Shown piece after piece: positions 16,698-25,849 of a DNA stretch of 64,000 nt. The DNA is taken from contig NZ_AMBZ01000001.1 of the NCBI RefSeq assembly GCF_000293805.1, forward strand, positions 1-64,000, given 5' to 3'. A program made the position numbers and the translations under genes. How positions within the stretch are numbered: position 1 is the stretch's first letter; each line of letters opens with the position of its first letter. The notes under the pieces were generated by a model. The model was not told the DNA's origin, made no database searches, and saw nothing but the letters and a program-made list of their open reading frames with translations. This DNA comes from Paenibacillus alvei DSM 29 (GTDB lineage: Bacteria; Bacillota; Bacilli; Paenibacillales; Paenibacillaceae).

Positions 16698-18668
16698 ATG
16701 CTGCTTCAAGCGAACGGCATATGTAAAAGTTACGGGATTACCCCCGTGTTATCGAACATTACATTCCAAATTTTAGAACGCGAGCGGATAGGCTTGGTTG
16801 GAGTAAATGGTGCCGGCAAGTCCACGCTTCTACAACTGATTGCTGGAGAATTGACACCCGACGACGGCATCATATACAAATCGAAGGAGACTCGCATCGG
16901 CTATCTTGCCCAACATACCGGTCTCCATTCGGAACGATCGATTTGGGAAGAAATGATGTCCGTATTCGCTCACCTTACCGGGGCTGAGCAGGAACTGCGG
17001 GAGTTGGAGCATCTAATCGCAGATCCAGCGATAGCCGAGGATGAATCTCGATATGAAGAAACCTTGCGTCGTTATGCGGAACGGCAAGACTGGTTCCGTC
17101 AGCATGGCGGCTATGAAATGGAAACGCGTGTACGCAGTGTGCTACATGGAATGGGATTCGGCCAAATGGATCCTCACGCCGTCCACGTTCATACTTTAAG
17201 CGGCGGACAGAAGACCAGACTTGCACTTGCTCGTATCCTGCTCCAGCAGCCTGATTTGCTTCTGTTGGACGAGCCGACGAACCATTTGGATATTCACACC
17301 CTTACATGGCTCGAGGCTTATCTGCGTTCCTATCCTGGCGCTGTCCTTGTTGTATCTCATGACCGCTACTTCCTGGACGCGATGGTAACAACGATAATCG
17401 AGATCGAACGCCATCAGGCAAAGCGTTATACAGGTAATTATACGAAGTATATTGAGTTGAAGGCATCTGAGTATGAGCAACAAATAAAGCTATACGAAAA
17501 GCAGCAGGTTGAAATCGCCAAGCTCGAGGACTTTGTTCAACGCAATATCGTTCGCGCCTCCACAACAAAGCGCGCTCAAAGCCGCCGCAAAACACTTGAG
17601 AAGATGGAACGGATCGATAAACCGCTAGGTGATTTGAAGCGTGCAAGCTTTAGCTTCGAGATCGTGCGACAGAGCGGCAAAGATGTACTTAAAGTGGATG
17701 GAGCTGCCGCATCCTATGGAAATAACCCGCCATTATTCCGTAATGTCGGCTTCGAATTGAAGCGCGGGGAAATGGTTGCACTTATAGGACCTAACGGAAT
17801 TGGCAAGTCCACACTGCTGAAAGCTTTGACCGGCAAACATGATCTTTTAGCAGGACAAATCAACTGGGGTACAAATGTTTCAATTGGTTACTATGATCAG
17901 GAACAGACGAATTTGAACCCGAATATGACAGTGCTAGAAGAAGTATGGTCTGCTTATCCGCATATGGAGGAAGTTCGCATTCGAACGGTTCTCGGAAGCT
18001 TCTTATTTAGCGGAGATGATGTACAGAAGAAAGTCGCATCTCTAAGCGGAGGAGAAAAGGCTAGAGTTGCACTTGCCAAGCTAATGCTCCTGCAAGCAAA
18101 TGTCCTTATTCTCGATGAGCCGACCAACCACTTGGATTTATTCAGCAAAGAGGTTCTCGAATCTGCACTCATTGACTATGAAGGGACGCTGCTCTTCATA
18201 TCCCATGACCGCTATTTCTTGAACAAAATGGCTGAGCGGATCGTCGAAATGAGTGCAGAAGGAACGTGTCATTTCCTAGGAAATTATGACGACTATGTAG
18301 AGAAGAAGCAACAGTTGGAAGAAGATAAAGAACTGCTCTCCTCAAAATCTGTACAGCCAAGCAGGCCTGCCTCATTCCAAAGCGGCACTGTAGATAGCAA
18401 GCTAGAAACAGCTCCTACGGGATCAGCCGCTTATGAAGCAGACAAGCAGTCGAAGCGTGAAGAACGTGCGCGCCAACGGAAGTTGGAGCAAATCGAGAAG
18501 CAAATTGCAGAGTTGGAAGCAGAGATAGCTGCCCGTGAACTGGAGCTAACTGAGCCCGATGTATTTAATGATTACGTACGTGTCCAGTCCATTCAGGAGC
18601 AGTTAGATGCAACCAAGGCGGCTCTTGATGAAGTATACGCGGAATGGGAGCTTCTTATGGAAGCATGA
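16698..18668 (+). CDS. ABC-F family ATPase (YdiF/Uup type)
   Basis: ABC-F proteins bind ribosomes and have no membrane part. The 656-residue product has two ATPase domains with Walker A GVNGAGKST and GPNGIGKST, signatures LSGGQKTRLALARIL and LSGGEKARVALAKL, and the ABC-F motif LLLDEPTNHLD twice. The interdomain linker (about residues 240-320) is basic and helical, and a C-terminal coiled coil (about 590-655) matches the Uup/YdiF subgroup rather than antibiotic-resistance types. The ATG at 16698 follows GGAGGAG; a longer TTG frame lacks support. It is transcribed alone and closed by a terminator. Confidence 0.93.
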   Translation: MLLQANGICKSYGITPVLSNITFQILERERIGLVGVNGAGKSTLLQLIAGELTPDDGIIYKSKETRIGYLAQHTGLHSERSIWEEMMSVFAHLTGAEQELRELEHLIADPAIAEDESRYEETLRRYAERQDWFRQHGGYEMETRVRSVLHGMGFGQMDPHAVHVHTLSGGQKTRLALARILLQQPDLLLLDEPTNHLDIHTLTWLEAYLRSYPGAVLVVSHDRYFLDAMVTTIIEIERHQAKRYTGNYTKYIELKASEYEQQIKLYEKQQVEIAKLEDFVQRNIVRASTTKRAQSRRKTLEKMERIDKPLGDLKRASFSFEIVRQSGKDVLKVDGAAASYGNNPPLFRNVGFELKRGEMVALIGPNGIGKSTLLKALTGKHDLLAGQINWGTNVSIGYYDQEQTNLNPNMTVLEEVWSAYPHMEEVRIRTVLGSFLFSGDDVQKKVASLSGGEKARVALAKLMLLQANVLILDEPTNHLDLFSKEVLESALIDYEGTLLFISHDRYFLNKMAERIVEMSAEGTCHFLGNYDDYVEKKQQLEEDKELLSSKSVQPSRPASFQSGTVDSKLETAPTGSAAYEADKQSKREERARQRKLEQIEKQIAELEAEIAARELELTEPDVFNDYVRVQSIQEQLDATKAALDEVYAEWELLMEA

Positions 18669-18696
18669 GCCCATGACCGTCATACAGCAGGATGGA

Positions 18697-18724
18697 GGGG
18701 TTCCCAACCGGGAATCCCTTTTTT
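18697..18724 (+). terminator. Rho-independent terminator after the ABC-F gene
   Basis: A 9-bp stem (GGGGTTCCC with GGGAATCCC, one G-U pair) and AACC-type loop is followed by six T, about 30 bases after the stop codon. Confidence 0.9.
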
Positions 18725-18764
18725 CATCCATCACCAAAAGGCCCGTACAACGTAGTTATACGAA

Positions 18765-19241
18765 TTAAGTGATCCGAGCTACCGTCCCATTTGTCATTTC
18801 CACTAGCTCCATGGGTGTTAACTGGAACACAGCTTGGGGATGGCCTGCCGCGGCCCATATCACCTCAACTTGCATTAAATCCTCATCAATTATTGTAACA
18901 ATGGGATCTTTATGAGTAATTGGCGGCACACCTCCAATAACAAATCCTGTATGTTCTCGGACGAAATCCGCATCAGCTTTGCCAAGCTTTTCGTTTAACA
19001 AATGGCCGATCCTCTTTTCATTTACGCGATTTACTCCGCTTGCCACGACGAGCAAGGGAAGATTTGCTTCTTTTCTCCGAAAAATTATCGACTTTGCAAT
19101 CTGTGATAATTCGCAACCGATTGTATTCGCGGCTTCTTCTGCGGTTCGTGTACTGTCAGGCAGCTCTATAACCAGATTAGGCAGCCCCATTGCAGAAAGC
19201 TTGTCCTGTACGGATTGCGCACTCCCTTTGAGCTTACTCAT
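18765..19241 (-). CDS. YbaK/ProX-type aminoacyl-tRNA deacylase
   Basis: YbaK-domain proteins hydrolyse mischarged tRNA, often Cys- or Ala-tRNA(Pro). The 158-residue product has the family core: TRTAEEAANTIGCELSQIAKSI with the catalytic-lysine-like segment, LLVVASGVNRVNEKRI, DFVREHTGFVIGGVPPI with the GGVPP loop, and a C-terminal VFQLTPMELVEMT. The ATG at 19241 follows GGAGGG; eleven codons upstream are excluded. It is monocistronic, with the DnaA-box region upstream. The exact tRNA substrate is not decided by sequence. Confidence 0.9.
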   Translation of the reverse strand: MSKLKGSAQSVQDKLSAMGLPNLVIELPDSTRTAEEAANTIGCELSQIAKSIIFRRKEANLPLLVVASGVNRVNEKRIGHLLNEKLGKADADFVREHTGFVIGGVPPITHKDPIVTIIDEDLMQVEVIWAAAGHPQAVFQLTPMELVEMTNGTVARIT

Positions 19242-19307
19242 ACCAATCCCTCCTACAGCAAAAAAACAATTCATCCAATTTCTCTACTCATATTTATAAA
19301 ACGAATA

Positions 19308-19341
19308 GGTTCGGCGATGAGTACCTCCTCAGCACCGAACC
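19308..19341. repeat. Inverted repeat upstream of the YbaK-type gene
   Basis: Arms GGTTCGG and CCGAACC (7 bp, extended by a few more pairs) flank a 20-base centre that contains GAGGAGGT on the minus strand. There is no convincing U-tract. It may be a leader hairpin. Confidence 0.35.
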
Positions 19342-19464
19342 ACGAATAACAACAGACATATTTTTCCTCTGTCCATTATTAGCATTTTCGTACAGGTTCA
19401 TCTAGCTCAACATTATTTTCATGAGTATATAAAGCAGCATCAGCATTCGTTATTAAACCACAGT

Positions 19465-19712
19465 TTATACACAACAATATTTTTATGAAACAACAATCAC
19501 TTTTTCATATTCTGCTCAATTTTCGTTGGTATATCAATGTTTTTATTTTGTAAACCAACATTATCCACTGTTTTATCCACATTATCCACAATTCCAGTGT
19601 ATTCCATCAGGGAAGTTATCCTTTTTTTCACCAAAATTAGATCCTTAGTCCTGTAAGGAAGAAAACGTTTTATCCACATTTTCAACGGAATATGTGGATA
19701 ACTTTGTCCACA
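19465..19712. promoter_or_regulatory. Cluster of seven DnaA boxes in an AT-rich gap
   Basis: The 477-base gap 19242-19718 is AT-rich and holds seven DnaA-box 9-mers. Perfect TTATCCACA occurs at 19573-19581, 19582-19590 (directly tandem), 19670-19678, and inverted at 19693-19701. One-mismatch boxes are TTATACACA 19465-19473, TTATCCACT 19561-19569 and TTGTCCACA 19704-19712. No dnaA, dnaN or other origin gene is nearby, so this is probably a DnaA-titrating or DnaA-regulated cluster and not oriC. A 62-codon minus-strand frame at 19497-19685 is made largely of the boxes and is not called. Confidence 0.85.
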
Positions 19713-19718
19713 CTCAGA

Positions 19719-21293
19719 TTACGAAACCCCAACAGCCCCCGCCTTAACAGCAGAATTTTGCTCGTAGAGCTGACCTCGAACAGCTTGGTTGCACGCAGCC
19801 ACATAGGCCTGAGCCGCTGCCATTACGATATCTTGATGCATCGCACTTCCCTGATAGCGAAAATCGTTGCAAGATACCGTCACGATTGCCTCACCAGCAG
19901 CATTTTCCCCTGAAGACAAAGAATGAAGCTCCAAGTCCTCAAATTCAATAAGCTCGGAGAAGGACTGTGCAATTGCACGTATTACCGCTTCAATAGGTCC
20001 GCTTCCGACACCAGCATAAGTGCGTTCCAATCCAGTCTCCTGCTCCTTGATGACAACAGATGCTACACGGCTGCGCGAGCTTCCTGCAATAACTTGAACA
20101 TCAAGCAGTTCAACAGCCTCAAGCTGTTCATTCAACGTTTCTCCGATACAGTGCAGCAGTTGTTCATCGGTTACAACCTTTTGCTGATCCGCCATCCGCT
20201 TAAAGCTGGCATATACATCATCTAATTGACTTGCATCAAGTGTGACTCCGTATTGAGCAGCTTTATGCTTAAGTGCATGGCGCCCTGAATGCTTACCGAG
20301 AATTATCATATGATGCGGAATTCCCAGTTGAACGGGATCCATGATCTCGTAAGTGCTGCGGTTCTTAAGCAAACCATCCTGATGGATGCCGGACTCATGC
20401 TGGAAGGCATTGCGGCCCACAATTGGCTTATTGAAGGCAATTGGGTAATGCATCATCCGGCTGACCATACGGGACGTCTCGTACAAATGCTCTGGTCGAA
20501 TTTGTGTGCCCACTCGCAGCGCATCATTTCGCGTATTCAGCGCCATTACAAGCTCTTCCAGCGCGCAATTTCCAGTTCGCTCTCCAACCCCGTTAACCGT
20601 CACCTCGATTTGGGTTGCTCCAGCTTGTATAGCGGCAATACTATTCGCAACCGCCAGACCAAGGTCATTGTGGCAATGGGCGCTGAATTGAACCCCGTCT
20701 GCTCCACGCGCCCCCTGTCTTACTTTGCGGAACAATGCTCCATACTCCTCGGGCAGCGCATAGCCGACCGTATCCGGCAAATTAATAATCGTAGCCCCTT
20801 CCTCAATAGCTGTTTCTACTAGCTCAATTACATAATCGGAATCGGCACGTGTCGCATCCATAGCCGTGAATTCTACCCGATCTACAAATTGCTTGGTATA
20901 GGCCACCATTTCCCGGGCCATTTGCTTCACTTCTGCACGGGACTTGCGCAGTTGATACTGTAAATGAATATCTGAAGCAGAAAGGAAGAGATGGATGCGT
21001 CTCTTCGCCGCATCTTCTGTTGCATGAACAGCAGCATCGATATCCCCCTCGACTGCACGTGCAAATCCACAGATTTCAACCTCAGGGAACATTCTAGAAA
21101 TACGTTGCACTGCCTCAAATTCACCTGGACTGGAGATGGGAAATCCAGGTTCTATGACATCCACTCCCAATGCAGCCAGTCGTCCTGCAAGCTCAAGCTT
21201 CTGCTCCAACGTTAAGGCTGCACCCGGCGCCTGTTCTCCATCCCGCAGGGTAGTATCAAAAATTCGGATCATCTTCTCGTTGTTCATGGACAT
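19719..21293 (-). CDS. leuA: 2-isopropylmalate synthase
   Basis: LeuA condenses acetyl-CoA with 2-oxoisovalerate, the first committed step of leucine synthesis. The 524-residue product has the TIM-barrel signature IRIFDTTLRDGEQAPGAALT near the start, the metal-binding HCHNDLGLAVANS, the GVGERTGNCALEEL motif, and a complete C-terminal leucine-feedback domain (about 390-505). The ATG at 21293 follows AAGGAGG; the open frame upstream is leader. Two leucine-specific T-boxes in the leader strongly support leuA over citramalate or homocitrate synthase. It stands alone, with leuBCD not in view. Confidence 0.95.
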   Translation of the reverse strand: MSMNNEKMIRIFDTTLRDGEQAPGAALTLEQKLELAGRLAALGVDVIEPGFPISSPGEFEAVQRISRMFPEVEICGFARAVEGDIDAAVHATEDAAKRRIHLFLSASDIHLQYQLRKSRAEVKQMAREMVAYTKQFVDRVEFTAMDATRADSDYVIELVETAIEEGATIINLPDTVGYALPEEYGALFRKVRQGARGADGVQFSAHCHNDLGLAVANSIAAIQAGATQIEVTVNGVGERTGNCALEELVMALNTRNDALRVGTQIRPEHLYETSRMVSRMMHYPIAFNKPIVGRNAFQHESGIHQDGLLKNRSTYEIMDPVQLGIPHHMIILGKHSGRHALKHKAAQYGVTLDASQLDDVYASFKRMADQQKVVTDEQLLHCIGETLNEQLEAVELLDVQVIAGSSRSRVASVVIKEQETGLERTYAGVGSGPIEAVIRAIAQSFSELIEFEDLELHSLSSGENAAGEAIVTVSCNDFRYQGSAMHQDIVMAAAQAYVAACNQAVRGQLYEQNSAVKAGAVGVS

Positions 21294-21401
21294 AGATAAT
21301 TCCTCCTTATTTTGTTGAAGCTTTGAAATCAGTTTTCTGAGCGTATATTTCTTTTCTCGACCTGTGCTGCAAAGAACAAGCCTGAAACGGCTTTTAGAAC
21401 A

Positions 21402-21715
21402 CAAAAAACCTGCCATCTCCGTTACTTGGAGACGACAGGTTATATGCCGCGGTACCACTCCGATTGAAGGACATAAGTGCATGAAGCGATTAATCGCCTG
21501 CCTTATGAAGCCCTTCCTCTCAAATCCTAATAACGGCAGGCACCGTAACAGCCTATCGATACATGAAATGAAGACGTTCTATAGCCCTTCATGCCATCAT
21601 GTTCGTTCAGCTGTTCCACTCCCAGGCGAGTTCAGACCTTACCGCCACTGCGTCGCATCTCCCCGCAGCTTGCTGTGAGACCGTTCGAGTCCTACTACTC
21701 CTGTTCGTCGTGTGT
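21402..21715 (-). promoter_or_regulatory. T-box riboswitch, leucine-specific, proximal copy
   Basis: The T-box sequence GAGTGGTACCGCGG lies at about 21446-21462, followed by a terminator hairpin with a run of six U (21402-21440). The upstream stem I contains GAACTCGCCTGGGAG, where CTC is the specifier codon for leucine. Uncharged tRNA-Leu should favour the antiterminator and allow leuA expression. The 3' end lies about 110 bases before the leuA ATG. Confidence 0.92.
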
Positions 21716-21763
21716 AAATCATTAATATCTTGTTGTAGCATTCTTTATTCATTATCACTGTGA

Positions 21764-22060
21764 AAATAAAAAACCTGCCGTCTCATTAGAGACGACAGGT
21801 GATCTGCCGTGGTACCACTCTAGTTGATGAACTTCATCCTCGCGAAAGATGAAGCTTCATCCGCTTCATGCACATGACGATTCAGAATCAGAACATAACG
21901 TCTCAATCCTATCGCCACGCACGCCCTATGACGGGGGCAGCCGTATCCGCGTACTCCATTCCGCCGATCCGCTCACAGGCGAGTTCAGGCTTGCTGCCGC
22001 CGCGTCGCACCATTCCCGCAGCTCTCTATAGGCCAGCATATTCCTTACTGCTCCTGATCT
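21764..22060 (-). promoter_or_regulatory. T-box riboswitch, leucine-specific, distal copy
   Basis: A second complete leader lies immediately upstream of the first: T-box GAGTGGTACCACGG at about 21806-21820, a terminator hairpin with six U (21764-21800), and stem I with GAACTCGCCTGTGAG, again CTC for leucine. The two copies are clearly related in stem I (shared GCTGCGGG and GAACTCGCCTG). Only about 50 bases separate them, so one transcript would pass through both switches in series. Confidence 0.9.
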
Positions 22061-22111
22061 TAGCGTTTTACCGTATTTCCCATTCCATGGAAGGATTTAG
22101 GTTTATTGACT

Positions 22112-22140
22112 ATTATATTGCCCTCGCTTCAAATCGTCAA
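22112..22140 (-). promoter_or_regulatory. leuA promoter
   Basis: On the minus strand TTGACG (22135-22140) and a perfect TATAAT (22112-22117) are 17 bases apart, placing the start near 22105, just before the distal T-box. It lies about 40 bases after the tsaD stop and gives leuA a leader of about 800 bases. Confidence 0.88.
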
Positions 22141-22180
22141 TACCTAAATTATCTTCACACATGGATACGGGACATCCCCT

Positions 22181-23217
22181 TTACACAGACCATGCTTCTA
22201 ATGAGAACGATGGCTCTGCCTTAAAATCAAGCGGCGTCGATTGACCATTCTTCCACTTCAAATATGCAGCAGCTCCAATCATTGCCGCATTGTCCGTACA
22301 ATATTCGAAAGGCGGGATCAGCAATGGAATCCCTTCATCAGCGCAGCGCTCTGTCAATGCAGCCCGCAAGCCGCGATTGGCGGCCACCCGCCGCACAGCA
22401 GAAGCTGCTTCGCACCGTATTGCTTTACGGCTCGCATGGCTTTTTCAATCAGTACATCGATGACAGATAGCTGGAACCCTCGAGCAATTCCAGCATAATT
22501 CGGTTGATCACCCTTCATCTTGGCCTGATTGACTGCATTCAATACCGCAGATTTCAACCCGCTGAAGCTGAAATCATATGATTCAGGATCCAGCCATGCA
22601 CGCGGCATTTCCACCTCTTCCGTTGATTCGACAGCCAAGCGGTCGATATGCGGGCCTCCCGGGTAAGGGAACCCGACGGCCCGCGCTACCTTGTCATAAG
22701 CCTCGCCTACTGCATCATCTCTAGTACGTCCGATCACCTGGAACTTGCCCTCTTCCTGCAAAAGCACAAGTTCAGTATGACCACCGGATACAACGAGAGC
22801 CATACACGGGTATTCAAGCTCTTCTGCCAGCCGATTCGCATAAATATGCCCCGCAATATGGTGAGTGCCAATAAGAGGAATATCCAGCGCCATCGACAGC
22901 GACTTAGCGGCAACAACGCCTACAAGCAGTGAACCGACTAAACCTGGACCTTGTGTTACAGCTATAGCGTCCACATCCTCCATGGTAATGCCTGCTTCCT
23001 GAACAGCCTGCTCCAGCATGACAGTTATCGTCTCGACATGCTTACGGGAAGCAATCTCGGGGACGACCCCACCGAAGCGGCGATGAACGTCAATTTGACT
23101 GGATACCATATTGGACAGCACTTCTCGACCATCGCGAACGATAGCAACCGACGTTTCGTCGCAACTCGTTTCGATAGACATAATCATGCAAGATTCTTTA
23201 TTAGATTTTATCGTCAA
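22181..23217 (-). CDS. tsaD: tRNA N6-threonylcarbamoyladenosine synthase subunit TsaD, with a frame break
   Basis: TsaD transfers threonylcarbamoyl to A37 of ANN-reading tRNAs, with TsaB and TsaE. The N-terminal [17 protein letters not shown], the metal-binding HHIAGH, and [11 protein letters not shown] are intact. The C-terminal [16 protein letters not shown] lies in another frame: after TGCGGCGG one G is missing in the run at 22387-22389. Restored length is about 345 aa, normal for TsaD. Because tsaD is essential or nearly so, the break is probably a sequence error. I favour the TTG start at 23217, seven bases after AGCAGGT; a GTG at 23226 is possible. Confidence 0.93.
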
Positions 23218-23247
23218 TGATTTCACCTGCTTTAATCAGTTAGCGCC

Positions 23248-23820
23248 TTAGTATTTTGCATAAGGCGCTGTAGGATCCAAGTCTGACCACATAATAAGAG
23301 CGTCTTCTTGGTTATCGGAATAATAGCCTTTGCGCACGCCTTGCGAAGTAAAGCCGAATTTAGCGTACAATCGCTGGGCGACATGGTTCGAGACGCGAAC
23401 CTCAAGCGTCATACGCAGCATGCCAAGCGAATGCGCCAGTTGGACGAGCTCTTGAAGCAAACGCTCGCCAAGCCGCTGTCCGCGATAATCCGGATGCACT
23501 GCAATATTTGTAATATGTGCTTCATCTAATACCGTCCACATACCTGCGTAGCCAATGATGCGCTCGCCTGTGGTCATCACAATGTATTTGGCAAATAAAT
23601 TATTCGTCATCTCATTACGAAAGGCATCCTGCGTCCATGGCAGCGTAAATGAAGCATGCTCAACAGCAAGCACACCTGAAATATCATCAAGCGTCATCCG
23701 GCGAAATTGAACATCTTGAGCTTGTTCTGGCTGAGTCATGTGAACATGACCAGACTCCTTCTGACCAGCGTGTTGTGTCGACGAAAAGGATCCTTCCTTC
23801 TGTTCCTCAGCTTGTCCCAT
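23248..23820 (-). CDS. rimI: Ribosomal-protein S18 alanine N-acetyltransferase RimI (GNAT)
   Basis: RimI acetylates the N-terminus of ribosomal protein S18. Residues 38-180 form a GNAT domain with EHASFTLPWTQDAFRNEM, HITNIAVHPDYRGQRLGERLL (acetyl-CoA binding) and LEVRVSNHVAQRLYAKFGF. The first 35 residues are a polar extension beyond the usual 150-aa length. The start follows GGAGCG. It lies between tsaB and tsaD, the conserved position for rimI in Firmicutes. The substrate is inferred from synteny and family. Confidence 0.9.
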   Translation of the reverse strand: MGQAEEQKEGSFSSTQHAGQKESGHVHMTQPEQAQDVQFRRMTLDDISGVLAVEHASFTLPWTQDAFRNEMTNNLFAKYIVMTTGERIIGYAGMWTVLDEAHITNIAVHPDYRGQRLGERLLQELVQLAHSLGMLRMTLEVRVSNHVAQRLYAKFGFTSQGVRKGYYSDNQEDALIMWSDLDPTAPYAKY

Positions 23821-23835
23821 TCGAAGTACGCTCCT

Positions 23836-24723
23836 TTACAATTGTTGTATAGCCTTGGCTGCCGCCTGCTCTTTCGCAAGCAGCTTCGCTTCCGCCTCCG
23901 TCAATTGCGTGTAGTTCGGCTCCAATCGGTGTGTATCACCGAATTGCCCTTGATGAAATGCCTCCAACCCGATTCGGCCAATCCAATGCGCCTTCATTGT
24001 GCAAGACAACGCCTGGATGCGATCTCCGAATTGTTGCTGCAGCGCAGCAATACGTTCCATATGAGGCTCAATTTCTCCAACAAACCATACGCGTTCGGGA
24101 ATATCAGCCGTTTCGGCATTTTCTGATCCAAGTGCATGAGTTACCTCTTCTGCAACTTGGCTAAATAATCGAATGCCATCCTCATGCACGCGATTGCCGA
24201 GCTGCGCATCCTTCTTCGAAGCTTGTCCAAAAGCTCCTGCTCCTGGTTCTACTTCGACAGCGCCTGTCGTTGTTCCTGTTCCAAAACGAGCCGTATATAC
24301 TTGCCCTCTCCGAGCATCTATTAACGGGTACACCCAGTCTTGACCGATATTCAATGTACTCCTCGAAGAAAAATGTTCACGTGCCGTCTCCAATCCGCTA
24401 AGCGCTAGCGCATGTAAGCTTGATACGCCTACAACAGGCTTGCCCCACGCCCAAGCGATCGTCTTAGCCGCTGTAACGGAAATCCGCACCCCTGTATAAG
24501 AACCTGGACCGATCCCAACAGCAAGTAGAGACACATCGCAATTGTTCCAGCCTCGCTCTTGCAGCATGGATTGGATTGCCGGCACCAGTTTCAAAGAGTG
24601 ATTCCGCTCCGCTTGAGACTCCATGTGAGCTGCTGTTTGTTGACCATGAAGAAGCGCTAGAGCCATAGATGAAGTAGATGTGTCTAACGCTAACACCTTG
24701 TCCTGCTCATGTTGTACTGCCAT
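23836..24723 (-). CDS. tsaB: tRNA threonylcarbamoyladenosine biosynthesis protein TsaB
   Basis: TsaB is the ASKHA-fold partner of TsaD. The signature is LALDTSTSSMALALLHG at the start and VGIGPGSYTGVRISVTAAKT near residue 70. At 295 residues it is longer than typical (about 230), with insertions in the middle. It starts after GGGAG at 24723, four bases beyond the tsaE stop, so the two are translated together. Part of the tsaE-tsaB-rimI-tsaD operon. Confidence 0.94.
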   Translation of the reverse strand: MAVQHEQDKVLALDTSTSSMALALLHGQQTAAHMESQAERNHSLKLVPAIQSMLQERGWNNCDVSLLAVGIGPGSYTGVRISVTAAKTIAWAWGKPVVGVSSLHALALSGLETAREHFSSRSTLNIGQDWVYPLIDARRGQVYTARFGTGTTTGAVEVEPGAGAFGQASKKDAQLGNRVHEDGIRLFSQVAEEVTHALGSENAETADIPERVWFVGEIEPHMERIAALQQQFGDRIQALSCTMKAHWIGRIGLEAFHQGQFGDTHRLEPNYTQLTEAEAKLLAKEQAAAKAIQQL

Positions 24724-24726
24724 GAT

Positions 24727-25206
24727 TTATACTCCCATCCGTTTCAATTCATTCACCCATGATACATACGGTTCACCGTACGCGGTCAATCGAATGATAC
24801 GCTCTTGCTCCCCTTCTGACTGAATGAACAAGTGCAAATGCTGCGGCGGTAAAATCGGGGTAATTATGCTTGACCATTCCACCAATGATACACCCTCGCC
24901 ATAGAAATATTCATCTAGGCCAAGCTCATCTGCCTCCGCCATTGATATCCGATACACATCCATATGATATAGAGGCAATTTTCCGCCTTCGTATTCCTTA
25001 ATAATTGTAAAGGTCGGGCTGTTGACGACTTCCGTAATGCCCAGTGCCTTCGCTACAGCCTGTGAGAACCTCGTCTTGCCTGCACCCAAGTCCCCATCAA
25101 GTGCGATAACAGTCCCCGCAGTGAACCGTTCAGCCAGCCGGGAAGCAAGCCGTTCCGTATCTGCTTCACTGCTTGAACGGAAGGCGAATTCCGCAATTTG
25201 ATTCAT
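24727..25206 (-). CDS. tsaE: tRNA threonylcarbamoyladenosine biosynthesis ATPase TsaE
   Basis: TsaE is the ATPase that resets the TsaB-TsaD complex. The 159-residue product has Walker A ALDGDLGAGKTRFSQAVAKAL, the SPTFTIIKEYEG switch-like segment, LYHMDVYRI and the GVSLVEWSS motif. It is the first gene of the operon. The 236-base gap upstream holds the sspH terminator and no other gene that I can see. Confidence 0.95.
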   Translation of the reverse strand: MNQIAEFAFRSSSEADTERLASRLAERFTAGTVIALDGDLGAGKTRFSQAVAKALGITEVVNSPTFTIIKEYEGGKLPLYHMDVYRISMAEADELGLDEYFYGEGVSLVEWSSIITPILPPQHLHLFIQSEGEQERIIRLTAYGEPYVSWVNELKRMGV

Positions 25207-25370
25207 ATAGAGCCTCCATCACGATACATGTAGTAACTAAGTTATCATTATATCATAAATTTCTTATCTCCAACCGCGAACCGCCTTTTGGCAGCCTATG
25301 CGATTATCGTGCACGCTCATTGCAGTTGGATCGAAGGCATCAATCATTCACGCTGTTATGCTGTTATATA

Positions 25371-25397
25371 GAAAAAGACACCTGCTGCCGCAGGCGC
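25371..25397 (-). terminator. Rho-independent terminator after sspH
   Basis: On the minus strand GGCGCCTGC, GGCA loop and GCAGGTGTC (with G-U pairs) are followed by TTTTTC. It lies about 50 bases after the sspH stop. Confidence 0.85.
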
Positions 25398-25443
25398 CTC
25401 CATCATCCTCGAACGATTGTCCATTTATTGTATTCAAAGAACG

Positions 25444-25641
25444 CTAGTGTTTCTTTTCCTCAACTAAACGATCTACGGATACGGTTTGTGTATTCAAGGG
25501 ATTCGTACCGACCTGCACCGTAGCCATACTGTTGGCCACATCCACGCTTTCAATCCATACAGATTGCTCCCCATCCAAACGAACGGGCACTGTATCCTTC
25601 ATCTCCAATATTTGCTTTGCACGGTTGGCATCCATCATCAT
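25444..25641 (-). CDS. sspH: H-type small acid-soluble spore protein
   Basis: SspH is a minor small acid-soluble protein of the spore core. The 65-residue product fits the family: MDANRAKQILEMKDTVPVRL, then VWIESVDVANSMATVQ and a C-terminal QTVSVDRLVE. An AAGGAGG lies seven bases before the first of three ATGs at 25641. It is monocistronic and ends at a terminator. It indicates an endospore former. I looked for a sigma-G promoter upstream and did not find a convincing one. Confidence 0.9.
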   Translation of the reverse strand: MMMDANRAKQILEMKDTVPVRLDGEQSVWIESVDVANSMATVQVGTNPLNTQTVSVDRLVEEKKH

Positions 25642-25849
25642 GCTCCATCCTCCTTCACATTCCATGCCGCAGGCGGCACACTAGCCAAACAGCTGCCTTC
25701 TGTTAAGATGGCTCAATTCTTCCTATTTCATGCATGACACACAATGGGTAACGCTTATGCATCTGTCACATACTGAGATCAGAAATTCATCATCCATATG
25801 TCATACCTACAATCGAACATCATGGAACACGATGCAAAGGAGGCAGAGC

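Noticed and set aside
19497-19685. A 62-codon minus-strand frame in the DnaA-box region
   Set aside because: It is made largely of repeated DnaA boxes (DNVDKTVDNV), lacks a good ribosome site and has no protein-like core.
19465-19712. Possible chromosomal origin (oriC)
   Set aside because: There are many DnaA boxes but no dnaA, dnaN, rpmH or gyrase genes and no clear AT-rich unwinding element with the standard layout; neighbours are ordinary metabolic genes.
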